Counted from the first letter of the stretch, positions 33,704-42,809 are shown. The stretch is 64,000 nt of DNA from Bhargavaea cecembensis DSE10 (GCF_000348905.1 NZ_AOFT01000002.1:248001-312000); one strand, 5' to 3'. Program-made: numbers and translations. The notes: generated from the sequence alone by a model not told the origin.

Positions 33704-33964
33704 TAAAAAAACCCCGTCCCTATAAAAGGGACGGAGCCTCTGCCCGCGATACCACCCTCATTGCGGCGCGCACGCGCACCGCCTCTCGGACACCGTAACG
33801 GGGTGTGACGGGACCGCGTACTGGGTTTCCGCGGTCCGGCTCCGGAGTGATTTTCGCTGGCGGCTTCCGCACCGGGCTCTCACCATCCCCGGCTCGCTTT
33901 GTCTTCCGCTGCCCCTACTGTCTCCGTCTTCGCCATTTATGATTGGATCGTTCTGTTTTGCTTG
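33704..33964 (-). promoter_or_regulatory. Isoleucine-responsive T-box riboswitch
   Basis: The T-box consensus appears on the minus strand as AGGGTGGTATCGCGGG (33743-33758), followed by a terminator stem CCGTCCC/GGGACGG (33714-33734) and a run of seven T. Further 5' the conserved stem I segment GGTGAGAGCCCGG is present, then GAAAATCACTCC with the likely specifier ATC (33849-33851) for Ile. Uncharged tRNA-Ile would stabilise the antiterminator and turn on ileS. Confidence 0.92.
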
Positions 33965-33969
33965 TCGTC

Positions 33970-33998
33970 ATTATAAAGAATCCGACACTGCCGGTCAA
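33970..33998 (-). promoter_or_regulatory. SigA promoter of ileS
   Basis: TTGACC (33993-33998) and TATAAT (33970-33975) with a 17-bp spacer. The -35 begins seven bases after the divIVA stop codon. Confidence 0.85.
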
Positions 33999-34004
33999 GG
34001 CAGC

Positions 34005-34514
34005 TTACTCTTGCTCTGCCTCCAGCTCTTCCAGCCCGGACGTGTCGACTTCATAGTCCATCAGGAGATCCCAGTCATCGGTGTTGATCATCTCCAGCTG
34101 CGCCTCCGCAAGCATCCGGAACCGGTTCCTGAAAACTTTGGACTGCTTTTTCAGCTCTTCGATTTCGACCGCAATTCTGCGTGCTTTGGTCAGGGCATCA
34201 TTCACGATGCGATCGGCGTTCTTTTCGGCTTCTTTGACGATGAGCTTCGCTTCCTTCTGGGAATTGCGGCGCACTTCCTCTGCCGCTTCCTGTGCGATCA
34301 GAATCGAAGACTGTAGCGTGTTTTCAATCGTCGTGAAATGGGTGACCCGTTCAGTCGTCATTTCGAGCTGTTCTTCCAGCTGCTTGTTTTTCTGGAGAAC
34401 CCCCTCGTAATCTTTCATGACCTGCTCGAGGAATTCGTTGACCTCGTCTTCATCATAGCCACGGAACGAGCGTCCGAATTCCTTGTTATGTATATCAAGC
34501 GGTGTCAATGCCAT
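34005..34514 (-). CDS. divIVA: Septum-site and pole protein DivIVA
   Basis: A 169-residue coiled-coil protein. The N-terminal lipid-binding domain has the signature TPLDIHNKEFGRSFRGYDED, with Phe and Arg that insert in curved membranes, followed by long heptad-rich helices (about 30-130) and an acidic tail. It marks division sites and poles and helps place chromosome origins during sporulation. The ATG at 34512-34514 matches homologues; the longer frame does not. Confidence 0.97.
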   Translation of the reverse strand: MALTPLDIHNKEFGRSFRGYDEDEVNEFLEQVMKDYEGVLQKNKQLEEQLEMTTERVTHFTTIENTLQSSILIAQEAAEEVRRNSQKEAKLIVKEAEKNADRIVNDALTKARRIAVEIEELKKQSKVFRNRFRMLAEAQLEMINTDDWDLLMDYEVDTSGLEELEAEQE

Positions 34515-34553
34515 TGTGTTGCATCTCCCCTTTTTCAAACTCCGTTGAGACCT

Positions 34554-34559
34554 ATTATA
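34554..34559 (-). promoter_or_regulatory. Possible -10 element for divIVA
   Basis: TATAAT on the minus strand, 40 bases before the divIVA ATG. A matching -35 is not obvious, so this is a tentative promoter. Confidence 0.4.
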
Positions 34560-34638
34560 CATGGACCCGGCATCCGTGACACGGCAAATCCGAAAATTTT
34601 GGCGGAAAAACGGGCATTCTGCCTCTGTCCGCGGCGGA

Positions 34639-35415
34639 TTATTTCAGCATGCCGATGATCAGGCGGATCCGTTCTTTTTTTGTCCGGCCTCCGATTTCTT
34701 CAATCCGGATCCTGCCGTGGCCCCGTACAGAAAGCAGGTCCGAGTCGGACAGTTCAAATGAAACCGACTCACGGACGGCATGGTTGACTTTCACCCGGCC
34801 CGATTGGATCAGTGTAGCAGCTTTCTGCCTGGACAGATTCAATGCGCCTGCAAGGACGGTGTCCAGCCTCAGGGAAGAGACGGTGATCGACGCTTCCTCA
34901 TACCGCTCGGTCAGCGGCAGAAGTGATTCTGCCGTGTCCACTTCCGATACACGCACCTTCGCCTTTCCCACCGCCTGGAGATTGGCTGCGAGATAATCCG
35001 CGAGTGAACGGTCAGCCGCAAACTGGATGACGCCGTCACCGGTCCGGATATCCCCGAATCTGGCCCTGTCGATGCCGAGGCCTGTGAGGGACCCGAGCAC
35101 ATCCCGGTGGCCGATTTCGATGAACTTGGACGGATAGCGGATCTCCATCACCGATATCTCATAATCCTCCGGCTGTACCTCGAAGTAGGAAGGGGCGATC
35201 ATCATCCGCTTGCGCTCCGCCTCCGGAAGCCCGCCAGATTCCGTGATGACCAGGTCACCGGTCCCGGCAACTGCCCGGACAATGTGCCGCTGCCTCGGAT
35301 CGAGAAAACCGGTCAGCTTCGGCGCGTACCGGTCTTCGACCTCAGTCCCCCAGCCGCTTGCCTGTTCGATAAACGGCTGTTCATCTTTTCTGAAATGCTG
35401 AAAGACCTCATTCAT
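34639..35415 (-). CDS. ylmH: YlmH, S4-domain RNA-binding protein
   Basis: A 258-residue protein of the YlmH family, with a C-terminal S4 RNA-binding domain (about 180-245: LDTVLAGALNLSRQKAATLI, then GRVKVNHAVRES). B. subtilis YlmH has been linked to rescue of stalled 50S subunits together with the RqcH pathway. It lies between ylmG and divIVA as in other Bacillales, but a strong terminator upstream separates it from ylmG. Confidence 0.93.
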   Translation of the reverse strand: MNEVFQHFRKDEQPFIEQASGWGTEVEDRYAPKLTGFLDPRQRHIVRAVAGTGDLVITESGGLPEAERKRMMIAPSYFEVQPEDYEISVMEIRYPSKFIEIGHRDVLGSLTGLGIDRARFGDIRTGDGVIQFAADRSLADYLAANLQAVGKAKVRVSEVDTAESLLPLTERYEEASITVSSLRLDTVLAGALNLSRQKAATLIQSGRVKVNHAVRESVSFELSDSDLLSVRGHGRIRIEEIGGRTKKERIRLIIGMLK

Positions 35416-35483
35416 TGGACGACTCCATCCTTCCTGTTTAAATCAGAAATCATATATTTACCAATAAACCGGGGGACCGGCGC

Positions 35484-35541
35484 CCATTAAAAAAAGCCTC
35501 TCCGAATCCCTCCGCATCGCGGGCAGGGATCCGGGAAGGCT
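35484..35541 (-). terminator. Terminator after ylmG
   Basis: AGCCT/AGGCT, CCG/CGG and ATCCCT/AGGGAT make a long hairpin, and on the minus strand TTTTTTT follows. It ends the ylmE-sepF-ylmG unit, so ylmH should have its own promoter in 35416-35483; I see no clear one there. Confidence 0.8.
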
Positions 35542-35587
35542 CCCGGTATCGTATTTCTGATGATCGGAGCCGAAACCGGGATGCCGG

Positions 35588-35851
35588 TCACGCAATCCAC
35601 TGGAAAACAGTGAATAGTCCCCGAACAATCAGATTCAGTGCAATCAGTGCAACAATCGGCGAAATGTCGATCATGCCGATCGGCGGGATGATCTTCCGGA
35701 AAATATCCAGATAAGGTTCACAAATTTTGGCGAGGAGCCGGCCGATGGATGTTTCCCTCGTGCTCGGCACCCAGGACATAAGTACGTAGATGACCAGCAG
35801 GATCGAATAGATCTGAGCTGCGTTGGCCAGTAGATTAAACAGTGCCCACAT
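35588..35851 (-). CDS. ylmG: YggT-family membrane protein YlmG
   Basis: An 87-residue protein with two hydrophobic helices (about 3-25 and 62-82) and the YggT-family segment SWVPSTRETSIGRLLAKICE, then EPYLDIFRKIIPP. Family members sit in the cytoplasmic membrane near the division machinery; the precise role is not settled. It follows sepF by 19 bp. Confidence 0.92.
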   Translation of the reverse strand: MWALFNLLANAAQIYSILLVIYVLMSWVPSTRETSIGRLLAKICEPYLDIFRKIIPPIGMIDISPIVALIALNLIVRGLFTVFQWIA

Positions 35852-35870
35852 AAGACTTTATCTCATCCCA

Positions 35871-36347
35871 TCATTCAAATTCGTCGTACAGATACTCAGA
35901 GATCTCACCGGACAATTCCACATTTTCCGGTACACAGAGGAAGATGTCATGCCCGATGCGGGTGATGTCCCCTCCGAGCGCATAGACCGTTCCGCTCAGG
36001 AAATCGATGATCCTCGTGCCCGAGCCATGATCGATGCGCTGAAGATTGACGACAACCGTGCGCTTATTTTTCAGGTGCTCTGCGATATCCTGTGCTTCCG
36101 CATACACACGGGGTTCGGAGAGAATCATTTTGGAGGATTTCTTGATGCTTTGAAGGCTCACCACATTAGGGCCTTCCTGCGGCTTTGAAGGTGCCGGCTT
36201 GCGGCGATCTTTTTGCCGCCAATCCTGATCTGCCTGGCGAGGCGGTTCCGGACGCGGCTGCTGTGCGGGAGCCGGCTGTTTTTTTTCCTGCATTTCCTCT
36301 TCCTCCTCTAGATAGAAGAAGTTCTTGAACTTGTCCTTGAAGCTCAT
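35871..36347 (-). CDS. sepF: Cell division protein SepF
   Basis: A 158-residue FtsZ-binding protein. The first residues ([17 protein letters not shown]) form the amphipathic membrane anchor; a Pro/Gln-rich linker (about 20-60) follows; the C-terminal domain (about 65-150) has the conserved [20 protein letters not shown] and [10 protein letters not shown] segments that form rings and bind FtsZ. It overlaps ylmE by 4 bp. Confidence 0.96.
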   Translation of the reverse strand: MSFKDKFKNFFYLEEEEEMQEKKQPAPAQQPRPEPPRQADQDWRQKDRRKPAPSKPQEGPNVVSLQSIKKSSKMILSEPRVYAEAQDIAEHLKNKRTVVVNLQRIDHGSGTRIIDFLSGTVYALGGDITRIGHDIFLCVPENVELSGEISEYLYDEFE

Positions 36348-37048
36348 GAGCGTTCCCCGCTTTCATAGCCGACAATTGCGGTGCCGATCCGGACGAATGT
36401 CGCCCCTTCCTCAACCGCTATGCCGAAATCGTTTGACATGCCCATCGATAGTTCGGTGCAGGGCGCATGCGGAAGACCCAGCGATGAGATTTCATCTCGC
36501 AATTCCCTGAGTCCGCGGAATGTGCTTCGGATAACTTCTTCGTCATCCGTATTCGGCGCCATTGTCATAAGCCCGACAACGCGGATCTTATCATAGGCGC
36601 CAAGCATGCGGATGAAATCTTCCGCTTCATCCGGGCTGACCCCGGACTTGGAAGCCTCGCCCGATACATTCACCTGGACAAAGCAGTCGACCGGCCGTTC
36701 TGCCCGCTTCTGGATTTCCTTTGCAAGGCTTTTGCGGTCCAGTGAATGGAGAAAATCGATCCTGCCGATCACATCCCTGACCTTACGGCTCTGGAGAGAA
36801 CCGATAAAATGCCAGCGGGCATCGGAGCCGATTGCGGACTGCTTCAGGTCAAGGCCTTCATTGCGGTTCTCGCCCAGATGGACGATTCCGGAATCGACCA
36901 CTTCCCTGGCCCGCTCCGGCCCGACCGACTTCGTCACCGCAACAATCGTGACTTCTTCCGGGTTTCTCGCTGCACGCCTGCACGCATCCGTGATCTGTTG
37001 TTGTATATCGTTCAAACGTTCTGCTACAGTCGACAATTCAATTCCCAC
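36344..37048 (-). CDS. ylmE: YggS/PROSC-family pyridoxal phosphate homeostasis protein
   Basis: A 234-residue alanine-racemase-fold protein that binds PLP through the Lys in VAVTKSVG near residue 40. [25 protein letters not shown] and [20 protein letters not shown] are the other family motifs. Members balance free PLP and amino acid pools. The start is GTG (37046-37048) with no strong ribosome binding site, so it is uncertain by a few codons. ylmD, which in B. subtilis lies between ylmC and ylmE, is missing. Confidence 0.94.
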   Translation of the reverse strand: MGIELSTVAERLNDIQQQITDACRRAARNPEEVTIVAVTKSVGPERAREVVDSGIVHLGENRNEGLDLKQSAIGSDARWHFIGSLQSRKVRDVIGRIDFLHSLDRKSLAKEIQKRAERPVDCFVQVNVSGEASKSGVSPDEAEDFIRMLGAYDKIRVVGLMTMAPNTDDEEVIRSTFRGLRELRDEISSLGLPHAPCTELSMGMSNDFGIAVEEGATFVRIGTAIVGYESGERS

Positions 37049-37070
37049 TTTTCTCTACGTTGCTTTCTAC

Positions 37071-37099
37071 ATTGTATCAAGGCGGAAGTGCTTTTTCAA
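37071..37099 (-). promoter_or_regulatory. SigA promoter of ylmE-sepF-ylmG
   Basis: TTGAAA (37094-37099) and TACAAT (37071-37076) with a 17-bp spacer on the minus strand, about 23 bases before the ylmE start. Confidence 0.75.
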
Positions 37100-37113
37100 T
37101 GACTTCCCCATTC

Positions 37114-37353
37114 CTATTCTTTGGCCGCATCATCGACGAGGACAACATCCTTGCCGATTACCATCACCCGGCGGAGCGGAATTTTCACAGGTGCCTCCGC
37201 GTTCCCGAAAAGGCGCATCTTCTCCATTCCGCCCACGTGAAAATACTCGATAGTCCCGTCTTCCGTCGAAACAGTCGCATCGACCGCATAGCCGAGCTGA
37301 CGGCCTCTTCCGGCCTCTATGAACTCCTTTTTCTGCAGATCGGAAAATTTCAA
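37114..37353 (-). CDS. ylmC: YlmC/YmxH family sporulation protein (PRC-barrel)
   Basis: A 79-residue protein with a PRC-barrel-like fold, beginning MKFSDLQKKEFIEAGRGRQL and with the family pattern IPLRRVMVIGKDVVLVD at the end. The start is TTG at 37351-37353, preceded by GGGAGG. In B. subtilis the homologue follows sigG and is expressed during sporulation; the biochemical role is not known. It lies between a sigG terminator and the ylmE promoter, so it may be transcribed alone. Confidence 0.88.
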   Translation of the reverse strand: MKFSDLQKKEFIEAGRGRQLGYAVDATVSTEDGTIEYFHVGGMEKMRLFGNAEAPVKIPLRRVMVIGKDVVLVDDAAKE

Positions 37354-37496
37354 GGCGGATCCCTCCCGTACATCCTATGCCGGGCGTCTTGAAAAGAGCC
37401 CTCCCTATGACACCCGCTGTCCATTTCCCGGGAAAAGACGGATGCTCGCAGTTGTACCGAAAAGCGGAAATTCAAGAAAAGGAGTTTGGCACAAAC

Positions 37497-37541
37497 GCAA
37501 AAAAATCCCGGTTCCGTCCATACTGAACAAAACCGGGATTT
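37497..37541 (-). terminator. Terminator of sigG
   Basis: AAATCCCGGTT (37503-37513) pairs with AACCGGGATTT (37531-37541), and TTTTTTTGCG follows on the minus strand. It lies 26 bases after the sigG stop. The rest of the gap to ylmC shows nothing else. Confidence 0.88.
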
Positions 37542-37567
37542 TCCTTGAATGGCCGAATCTCCGTCTG

Positions 37568-38374
37568 CTAACGCTTTTTCTTTTCTTTGTCCTTTTCCTG
37601 GTCGAGTGTTTCCCGGATGATTCCGATCGCATGTTTCTCGAGACGCGAGATCTGCGCCTGGGAAATACCGAGTTCCTTCGCGATTTCCGTCTGGGTCTCA
37701 CCGTAATAGAAGCGCTTGGACAATATTTTCTGCTGGCGGGCGTCCATTTTCCGCACCGTCTCCTTTACCGAGACATAGTTCAGCCAGCGGTCTTCATTTA
37801 CTAGCGTGTCCTGCAGCTGGTCCATCATCGTTACGGGATCCCCGCCATCATGGTGAATCGGCTCATGCAGAGACAGCGGATCCTGGATGGCGTCCAGTGC
37901 GAAAAGGATATCCTCCGACGGGATGTCTGTCATCTTGGCGAGGTCGTCAAGGGTCGGCTCCCTCAGCTGCTCGTGGACAAACTGCTCCTTCGCCTTCATT
38001 GCTTTGTAGGCGATGTCACGGAGCGAGCGCGACACCCGGACCGGATGGTGGTCCCGCAGATGTCTTCGGATTTCCCCGATGATCATCGGTACGGCATAGG
38101 TGGAAAAACGGACATTATGCTTAAGGTCAAAGTTATCAATGGATTTCAGAAGGCCGATGCAGCCTACCTGGAACAGATCATCTGCCTGCTCCCCCCTGTA
38201 GGCGAACCGCTGTACGATGCTCAGAACGAGCCGGAGATTACAGATGACCAGTTCATCTTTGGCAGACTGGTCACCCGCCTGCATCCGTTTGAATGTTTCA
38301 CGCATGTCTTCATGGGACAGGAGAGGGAGCTTCGATGTGTCGATTCCGCAGATCTCCACTTTCATGTTGGACAT
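37568..38374 (-). CDS. sigG: Late forespore sigma factor SigG
   Basis: A 268-residue sigma-70 family factor. It begins KVEICGIDTSKLPLL, a sequence specific to SigG; region 2 includes LVICNLRLVLSIVQRF, DDLFQVGCIGLLKSIDNFD and FSTYAVPMIIGEIRR; region 4 ends with ETQTEIAKELGISQAQISRL. It directs late forespore genes such as ssp and ger genes. It lies 97 bp after sigE, as in other endospore formers. A clear SigF/SigG promoter was not found by eye. Confidence 0.98.
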   Translation of the reverse strand: MSNMKVEICGIDTSKLPLLSHEDMRETFKRMQAGDQSAKDELVICNLRLVLSIVQRFAYRGEQADDLFQVGCIGLLKSIDNFDLKHNVRFSTYAVPMIIGEIRRHLRDHHPVRVSRSLRDIAYKAMKAKEQFVHEQLREPTLDDLAKMTDIPSEDILFALDAIQDPLSLHEPIHHDGGDPVTMMDQLQDTLVNEDRWLNYVSVKETVRKMDARQQKILSKRFYYGETQTEIAKELGISQAQISRLEKHAIGIIRETLDQEKDKEKKKR

Positions 38375-38471
38375 CTCATCATCCTCCGGACTTTTGACTT
38401 TTCTCTGTTTCCCTACAGTCTGTCCGGAGGCCGGTGTCCTATTCGCTGCGGACCCTCGCCAATTTCATCCA

Positions 38472-39179
38472 TCAGCTTACCGGATGGTTCAGCAGCCCCC
38501 TCAAGTCACTGATGATTTTCTTTTCAAGCCTTGATATATAAGACTGGGAAATCCCCAGGTGGTCAGCGACTTCCTTTTGTGTCATCTCTTCCTTGCCCCC
38601 AAGTGCAAACCGGCATTCCATGATGTAGCGCTCCCGGTCGTTCAGCCTTGAAATCGCTTCCACGACATGCTGACGTTCGATTTTCCGTTCGACGTCATCG
38701 GTGATGATGTCCTCATCCGTCCCGAGGATATCGGACAGGAGCAGCTCATTGCCGTCCGCATCCGAATTCAGCGGCTCGTCAAACGATACTTCCGATTTCA
38801 TGCGGCTTGTCTTCCTCAGGTGCATCAGGATTTCGTTCTCGATGCAGCGGGATGCATAGGTGGCGAGCTTGATTTTCTTCTCCGTGTCGAAGGTTTCGAT
38901 CGCCTTGATCAGGCCGATTGCGCCAATGCTGATCAGGTCTTCAATATGTGTGTTCGTATTCTCGAAACGCCGGGCGATATACACGACGAGCCTCAGGTTC
39001 TTCTCAATCAGCCGGTCGCGGGCCTCCCTGTCACCTTCCATGAATCTTCTGAGCGTCTCTTCTTCCTCTTCTTTCGTGAGAGGGACCGGAAGTGATTCGT
39101 GTCCTCCGATATAGTATGTCCCGTCTTTCTTGATGGTCTGAAGAAGCACCGCAATCCATTTTTTAAGACCTGTCAGCAT
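38472..39179 (-). CDS. sigE: Early mother-cell sigma factor SigE (pro-form)
   Basis: A 235-residue sigma factor made as an inactive precursor. The N-terminal about 25 residues ([20 protein letters not shown], then TYYIGG) form the hydrophobic pro-sequence cut by SpoIIGA; the YYIGG after it is conserved. Region 2 has [18 protein letters not shown] and [16 protein letters not shown]; region 4 ends with [20 protein letters not shown]. The ATG at 39177-39179 lies inside the end of spoIIGA (17-bp overlap). The longer frame is an artefact. Confidence 0.97.
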   Translation of the reverse strand: MLTGLKKWIAVLLQTIKKDGTYYIGGHESLPVPLTKEEEEETLRRFMEGDREARDRLIEKNLRLVVYIARRFENTNTHIEDLISIGAIGLIKAIETFDTEKKIKLATYASRCIENEILMHLRKTSRMKSEVSFDEPLNSDADGNELLLSDILGTDEDIITDDVERKIERQHVVEAISRLNDRERYIMECRFALGGKEEMTQKEVADHLGISQSYISRLEKKIISDLRGLLNHPVS

Positions 39180-40023
39180 CTGTCGATCCCCTTTCCTTGA
39201 GATGAATGAGGGAGGAGCGGTGGAGAATGGCGTCCGCGCCGAGCGGATATTCGGCATCATTCTCGGTGAGTACGATGTATCCGCCGATCCGGGCATCTTC
39301 TGTGCCGTTTACGGTCCAGCTGCCGGCCCTGAAACCCACTGCCCAGGCGCTTCCGCCGACCGTCCTGATCCGGATCGGGCGGAGCCGGGCCCGGATCTCC
39401 GGCGGAAAAGCGGTCAGATCCGGAACGCCCTCTCCCGGAAGGTTTTCCAGGGCAAAGCGGACTTCTTCCGGCAGCTGTTCTTTTACCGACCTGTAGGCAA
39501 TAAAATGGACCGGGGCACCTGTCAGCGGCTCCGTGCAGGCATTGCCGGAATCCGCAAATGCCGAAATCGGAATGCTGCTTCCAAACCATTCAAGCTCTGT
39601 ATCCACGCGGTATTCCGCCGCGGCCGAATCCTCTTCTGCCCCACGCCATCTGACGGCCAGCATTTGAAGACCGCCCGAGGCAAACAGACAGGATGTGAAA
39701 ATGGCCGCTGTGCCCCCGATCCCGAACTCCGAAGGATTCAGCACTGTCAGAAGACCCCCGGCGAACAGGGCTGCCGTCAGAGTCGCGCCCGCCCCTTTCA
39801 GAGCCGCATTCCGGTGCAGTCCGAAGGCGATCATGATCATCGCCAGGAATGCCGCTGCCGTCGGGACGGGAGCCCCTCCGAACACCACCACCGGAAGCGC
39901 CCCTGCGACCGCCGCTCCCAGAAGACGCCACTTGCCGGCAGGCCGCCGGCAGACCTTGTCCGCGAATGAAAGAATCAGATAATTGAATGCCGAGTTTACC
40001 GCGATCGCCACTTCTCCGTACAT
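39163..40023 (-). CDS. spoIIGA: Sigma-E processing aspartic peptidase SpoIIGA
   Basis: A 286-residue membrane protease. Five or so hydrophobic helices fill the first 150 residues ([18 protein letters not shown] at the start); the C-terminal domain has the catalytic Asp in [13 protein letters not shown]. It dimerises and cuts pro-SigE in the mother cell after SpoIIR signals from the forespore. ATG 40021-40023 follows GGGAGGGG. It overlaps sigE, so the substrate and protease are co-translated. Confidence 0.95.
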   Translation of the reverse strand: MYGEVAIAVNSAFNYLILSFADKVCRRPAGKWRLLGAAVAGALPVVVFGGAPVPTAAAFLAMIMIAFGLHRNAALKGAGATLTAALFAGGLLTVLNPSEFGIGGTAAIFTSCLFASGGLQMLAVRWRGAEEDSAAAEYRVDTELEWFGSSIPISAFADSGNACTEPLTGAPVHFIAYRSVKEQLPEEVRFALENLPGEGVPDLTAFPPEIRARLRPIRIRTVGGSAWAVGFRAGSWTVNGTEDARIGGYIVLTENDAEYPLGADAILHRSSLIHLKERGSTDADRS

Positions 40024-40095
40024 GGCTCCCCCTCCCTTGTCCATACCGTATCACGCCCTGTCTGCGGGCTCTGTCGGAATCCGGAACTGACAGAC

Positions 40096-40117
40096 CTCAA
40101 AATTCGGACAGGACCCG
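40096..40117 (-). promoter_or_regulatory. Possible Spo0A box pair upstream of spoIIGA
   Basis: On the minus strand TGTCGGGTCC is followed at a 10-bp step by TGTCCGAATT, loosely like tandem Spo0A boxes (TGTCGAA) seen at the spoIIG promoter of B. subtilis. Neither box is perfect and no clear sigA hexamers were found. Confidence 0.3.
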
Positions 40118-40167
40118 ACAGGATAGGGGGAGTTCCATGGCTGCAGCTGCCGCAAAAACGGAGGCAT

Positions 40168-40207
40168 GCCAAAAAGCCCTTTCCGCCAGGATGCGGAAAG
40201 GGCTTTT
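40168..40207 (-). terminator. Terminator of the ftsAZ operon
   Basis: AAAAGCCCTTTCCGC (40172-40186) pairs perfectly with GCGGAAAGGGCTTTT (40193-40207), with T residues after it on the minus strand. It lies 22 bases after the ftsZ stop. Confidence 0.88.
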
Positions 40208-40228
40208 GGAAACTTGTCGGTTACCGGA

Positions 40229-41407
40229 TTATCTTCTCCTGCGGTTGCGCAGGAATGTCGGAACATCCAGTGTGTCTTCCTGGTGCTGCTGGCTCTGGCG
40301 CTGCGGCGCTTCCTGCTGGAAGTGGCCGCCCTGATCGTCACGGTCACGATAGTCGCTGCGGGAAGGAGCCGGCTGCTGCGGCCGTTCCGGCCGGGCCGGC
40401 TGTACGCGCCCGGCGCTGAAGCCGCCTGCACGCGTGTTGCGCTGATTCAGCTGTTCCTCGGTGAAGCCGGTGGCGATGACCGTCACGACGATCTCGTCCT
40501 TCAGGTTGTCGTTGATGACGGAACCGAAAATCATATTGACTTCTTCATCGGAAGCGCTGGCGACGATATCGGCCGCTTCCTGTACTTCGAACAGGCTGAG
40601 GTTTGATCCGCCTGTAATATTCATCAGAACACCCTTGGCCCCATCGATCGAGGTTTCGAGAAGCGGGCTGGAGATGGCCTTTTTGGCAGCTTCCGAAGCC
40701 CGGTTCTCGCCTGAAGAGACACCGATCCCCATCAATGCGGAGCCTTTGTTCTGCATGATCGTCTTCACGTCTGCGAAGTCGAGGTTGATGAGTCCCGGAA
40801 CCGCAATCAGATCGGAAATGCCGGAGACACCCTGGCGGAGAACATTGTCCGCTTCACGGAACGCCTCAAGCATCGGCGTGTTTTTGTCTACGATTTCGAG
40901 CAGGCGGTCGTTCGGGATGACGATCAGTGTATCGACCGATTCCTTCATGGCCGCGATGCCGCCGATAGCCTGTGTTGCACGTTTGCGGCCTTCGAATGTG
41001 AACGGACGCGTCACGACGCCGACCGTCAGCGCACCGAGATCTTTTGCCACCTGGGCGATGACAGGCGCCGCGCCCGTACCGGTGCCGCCTCCCATTCCCG
41101 CTGTGACGAACACCATGTCCGCGCCGCGGAGCGCTTCCTCGATCTGCTCCTTGCTTTCTTCAGCCGCTTTTTTCCCGACTTCAGGGTTCGCGCCTGCACC
41201 GAGTCCGCGCGTCAGCTTTTCACCGATCTGGAGCGTCACTTCCGCCTGGGACAGTTTGAGAGCCTGGGCATCCGTGTTGACTGCGATGAATTCCACGCCC
41301 TGTACGCCGTGTTCAATCATCCGGTTTACTGCGTTATTGCCGCCGCCGCCTACGCCGATGACTTTGATGACGGCGAGCGCATCGATATTAGTATCAAATT
41401 CCAGCAT
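40229..41407 (-). CDS. ftsZ: Cell division GTPase FtsZ
   Basis: A 392-residue tubulin homologue that forms the Z ring. GTP-binding [13 protein letters not shown] is near residue 105, [13 protein letters not shown] near 20, and the synergy loop [19 protein letters not shown] near 210. A Pro/Gln/Arg-rich linker (about 320-375) leads to the C-terminal peptide [15 protein letters not shown], which binds FtsA and SepF. AGGAGG precedes the ATG. It follows ftsA by 36 bp. Confidence 0.99.
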   Translation of the reverse strand: MLEFDTNIDALAVIKVIGVGGGGNNAVNRMIEHGVQGVEFIAVNTDAQALKLSQAEVTLQIGEKLTRGLGAGANPEVGKKAAEESKEQIEEALRGADMVFVTAGMGGGTGTGAAPVIAQVAKDLGALTVGVVTRPFTFEGRKRATQAIGGIAAMKESVDTLIVIPNDRLLEIVDKNTPMLEAFREADNVLRQGVSGISDLIAVPGLINLDFADVKTIMQNKGSALMGIGVSSGENRASEAAKKAISSPLLETSIDGAKGVLMNITGGSNLSLFEVQEAADIVASASDEEVNMIFGSVINDNLKDEIVVTVIATGFTEEQLNQRNTRAGGFSAGRVQPARPERPQQPAPSRSDYRDRDDQGGHFQQEAPQRQSQQHQEDTLDVPTFLRNRRRR

Positions 41408-41443
41408 GGTTTCTCCTCCTATGGATGTACGGGTGACTTCCGG

Positions 41444-42718
41444 TCAATCAAAGAATTTGTCGAATATTTTCTTCATCCGGTTGACGACCTTTTCCTGGCC
41501 GTCTTTGCCGCGCGGTTCTTTCTTCTTGGCGGGAGCCGCTGCTGCCGCCTCCATCGCTTCGCCGAACGGAGATTCCCCGCGCTGGCCGAAGAATTCGTCT
41601 TCCATCCGGGCATAGCGGATGAGTCCGACCGCAGATGAGTACTTCGGCTCACGGACTCCGATGAACTCCGGCACATAGATCCGGACACGTGTCTGGAGAA
41701 CTTCCCTTGCTAGCTGCGGAAGCCCCTCGAGCTTGGCGGTGCCGCCGGTCAGGACAATCCCGCCCGGCAGATCCCGGATATCCATCCGGTATAGCTCGTC
41801 CAGCACCATCTCGAACAATTCTTCGAGCCGGACTCCGATGATTTCGGAAATGTATTTCTGGCTGTATTGGTCTTTTGTTTCCATGCCAGCAACTGGAACT
41901 TCGAACAGTTCATCCTCTGAAGCATCATCGTAGTAGGCGTGCCCGTACTGGTGCTTGATCTGCTCCGCCTGTTCGGTCGTCGTTTTCAGGACGATCGACA
42001 GGTCTTTTGTCACATGGTCGCCGCCCACTGGAATAACGCCCGCCGAAACGAGGCGGCCGTCACCGAATACGGCGACCGTCGTCGAACCGCCGCCGATATC
42101 GACATAGGCGGTCCCGTGGTTTTTCTCGTCCTCCGACAGGGCGAAATACCCGGCCGCAAGCGGCTGCAGGTAAATCTCCCGGATCTGGAGTCCGGCCCGC
42201 TCAACACAGCGGAGAATGTTGTGGAGAAGCGTGCGTGACGTCGTCACGAGTGTTGCGTCCATCTCCAGGCGGACGCCGATCATTCCGCGCGGGTCCTTGA
42301 TCTCATCGAGGTCATCGACGATGAACTGCTGCGGGATGATGTTGATGAGCTCCCGCTCCGCCGGAATCATCACTTCCGCGGATCTCATGACCCGGTCGAG
42401 GTCATCGTCCGTAATTTCGCGGTTTTCGCTGTTCACCGCCACGACGCCCTTCACCTGCTGAAGCATGACCTGATTGGCCGGGATTCCAAGCACAACCTCC
42501 CGGATCGACATCCCGATCATCCGCTCGGCCTGTTCAACTGCCTTCCGGATGGACTGGACAGTCGCATCTATATCTACAATGGCACCCTTCCGGATGCCTT
42601 CCGATTTAACATTTCCGACTCCGATTACGTGCAGCGAACGATCCGTCATTTCCCCGATCAGCACTTTAACGGAGGAGGAACCGATGTCGAGTGAAACATA
42701 CATATCGGCCTGACTCAC
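41444..42718 (-). CDS. ftsA: Cell division protein FtsA
   Basis: A 424-residue actin-like protein that tethers FtsZ to the membrane. LDIGSSSVKVLIGEM is the first phosphate loop, AYVDIGGGSTTVAVF the second and VLTGGTAKLEG the adenosine site. The C-terminal amphipathic helix (VVNRMKKIFDKFFD) is the membrane anchor. I chose GTG 42716-42718 because AAGGAGG lies about eight bases upstream; a GTG three codons earlier would overlap that site. Confidence 0.97.
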   Translation of the reverse strand: MSQADMYVSLDIGSSSVKVLIGEMTDRSLHVIGVGNVKSEGIRKGAIVDIDATVQSIRKAVEQAERMIGMSIREVVLGIPANQVMLQQVKGVVAVNSENREITDDDLDRVMRSAEVMIPAERELINIIPQQFIVDDLDEIKDPRGMIGVRLEMDATLVTTSRTLLHNILRCVERAGLQIREIYLQPLAAGYFALSEDEKNHGTAYVDIGGGSTTVAVFGDGRLVSAGVIPVGGDHVTKDLSIVLKTTTEQAEQIKHQYGHAYYDDASEDELFEVPVAGMETKDQYSQKYISEIIGVRLEELFEMVLDELYRMDIRDLPGGIVLTGGTAKLEGLPQLAREVLQTRVRIYVPEFIGVREPKYSSAVGLIRYARMEDEFFGQRGESPFGEAMEAAAAAPAKKKEPRGKDGQEKVVNRMKKIFDKFFD

Positions 42719-42751
42719 GGATGGCACCTCCTTCTGATCCTCTTAACAATC

Positions 42752-42780
42752 ATTCTATTTCATTATCAAGTCAATGTTAA
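42752..42780 (-). promoter_or_regulatory. SigA-type promoter of ftsAZ
   Basis: TTAACA (42775-42780) and TAGAAT (42752-42757) with a 17-bp spacer, about 34 bases before the ftsA start. Confidence 0.6.
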
Positions 42781-42784
42781 GTAT

Positions 42785-42809
42785 ATTCGTGAATTATGTT
42801 GAAAATCCT
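42785..42809 (-). promoter_or_regulatory. SigH-like promoter of ftsAZ
   Basis: GAAGGATTT fits the SigH -35 (RnAGGAwww), and CACGAAT at 11 bases spacing fits RnnGAAT except for the first base. B. subtilis ftsAZ has a SigH promoter (P2) that raises expression at sporulation onset, so a matching site just upstream of the SigA promoter is plausible. Confidence 0.5.

Noticed and set aside
37405-37701. 98-codon minus frame over the sigG end and terminator
   Set aside because: It is out of frame with sigG and covers the terminator hairpin; no support as a gene.
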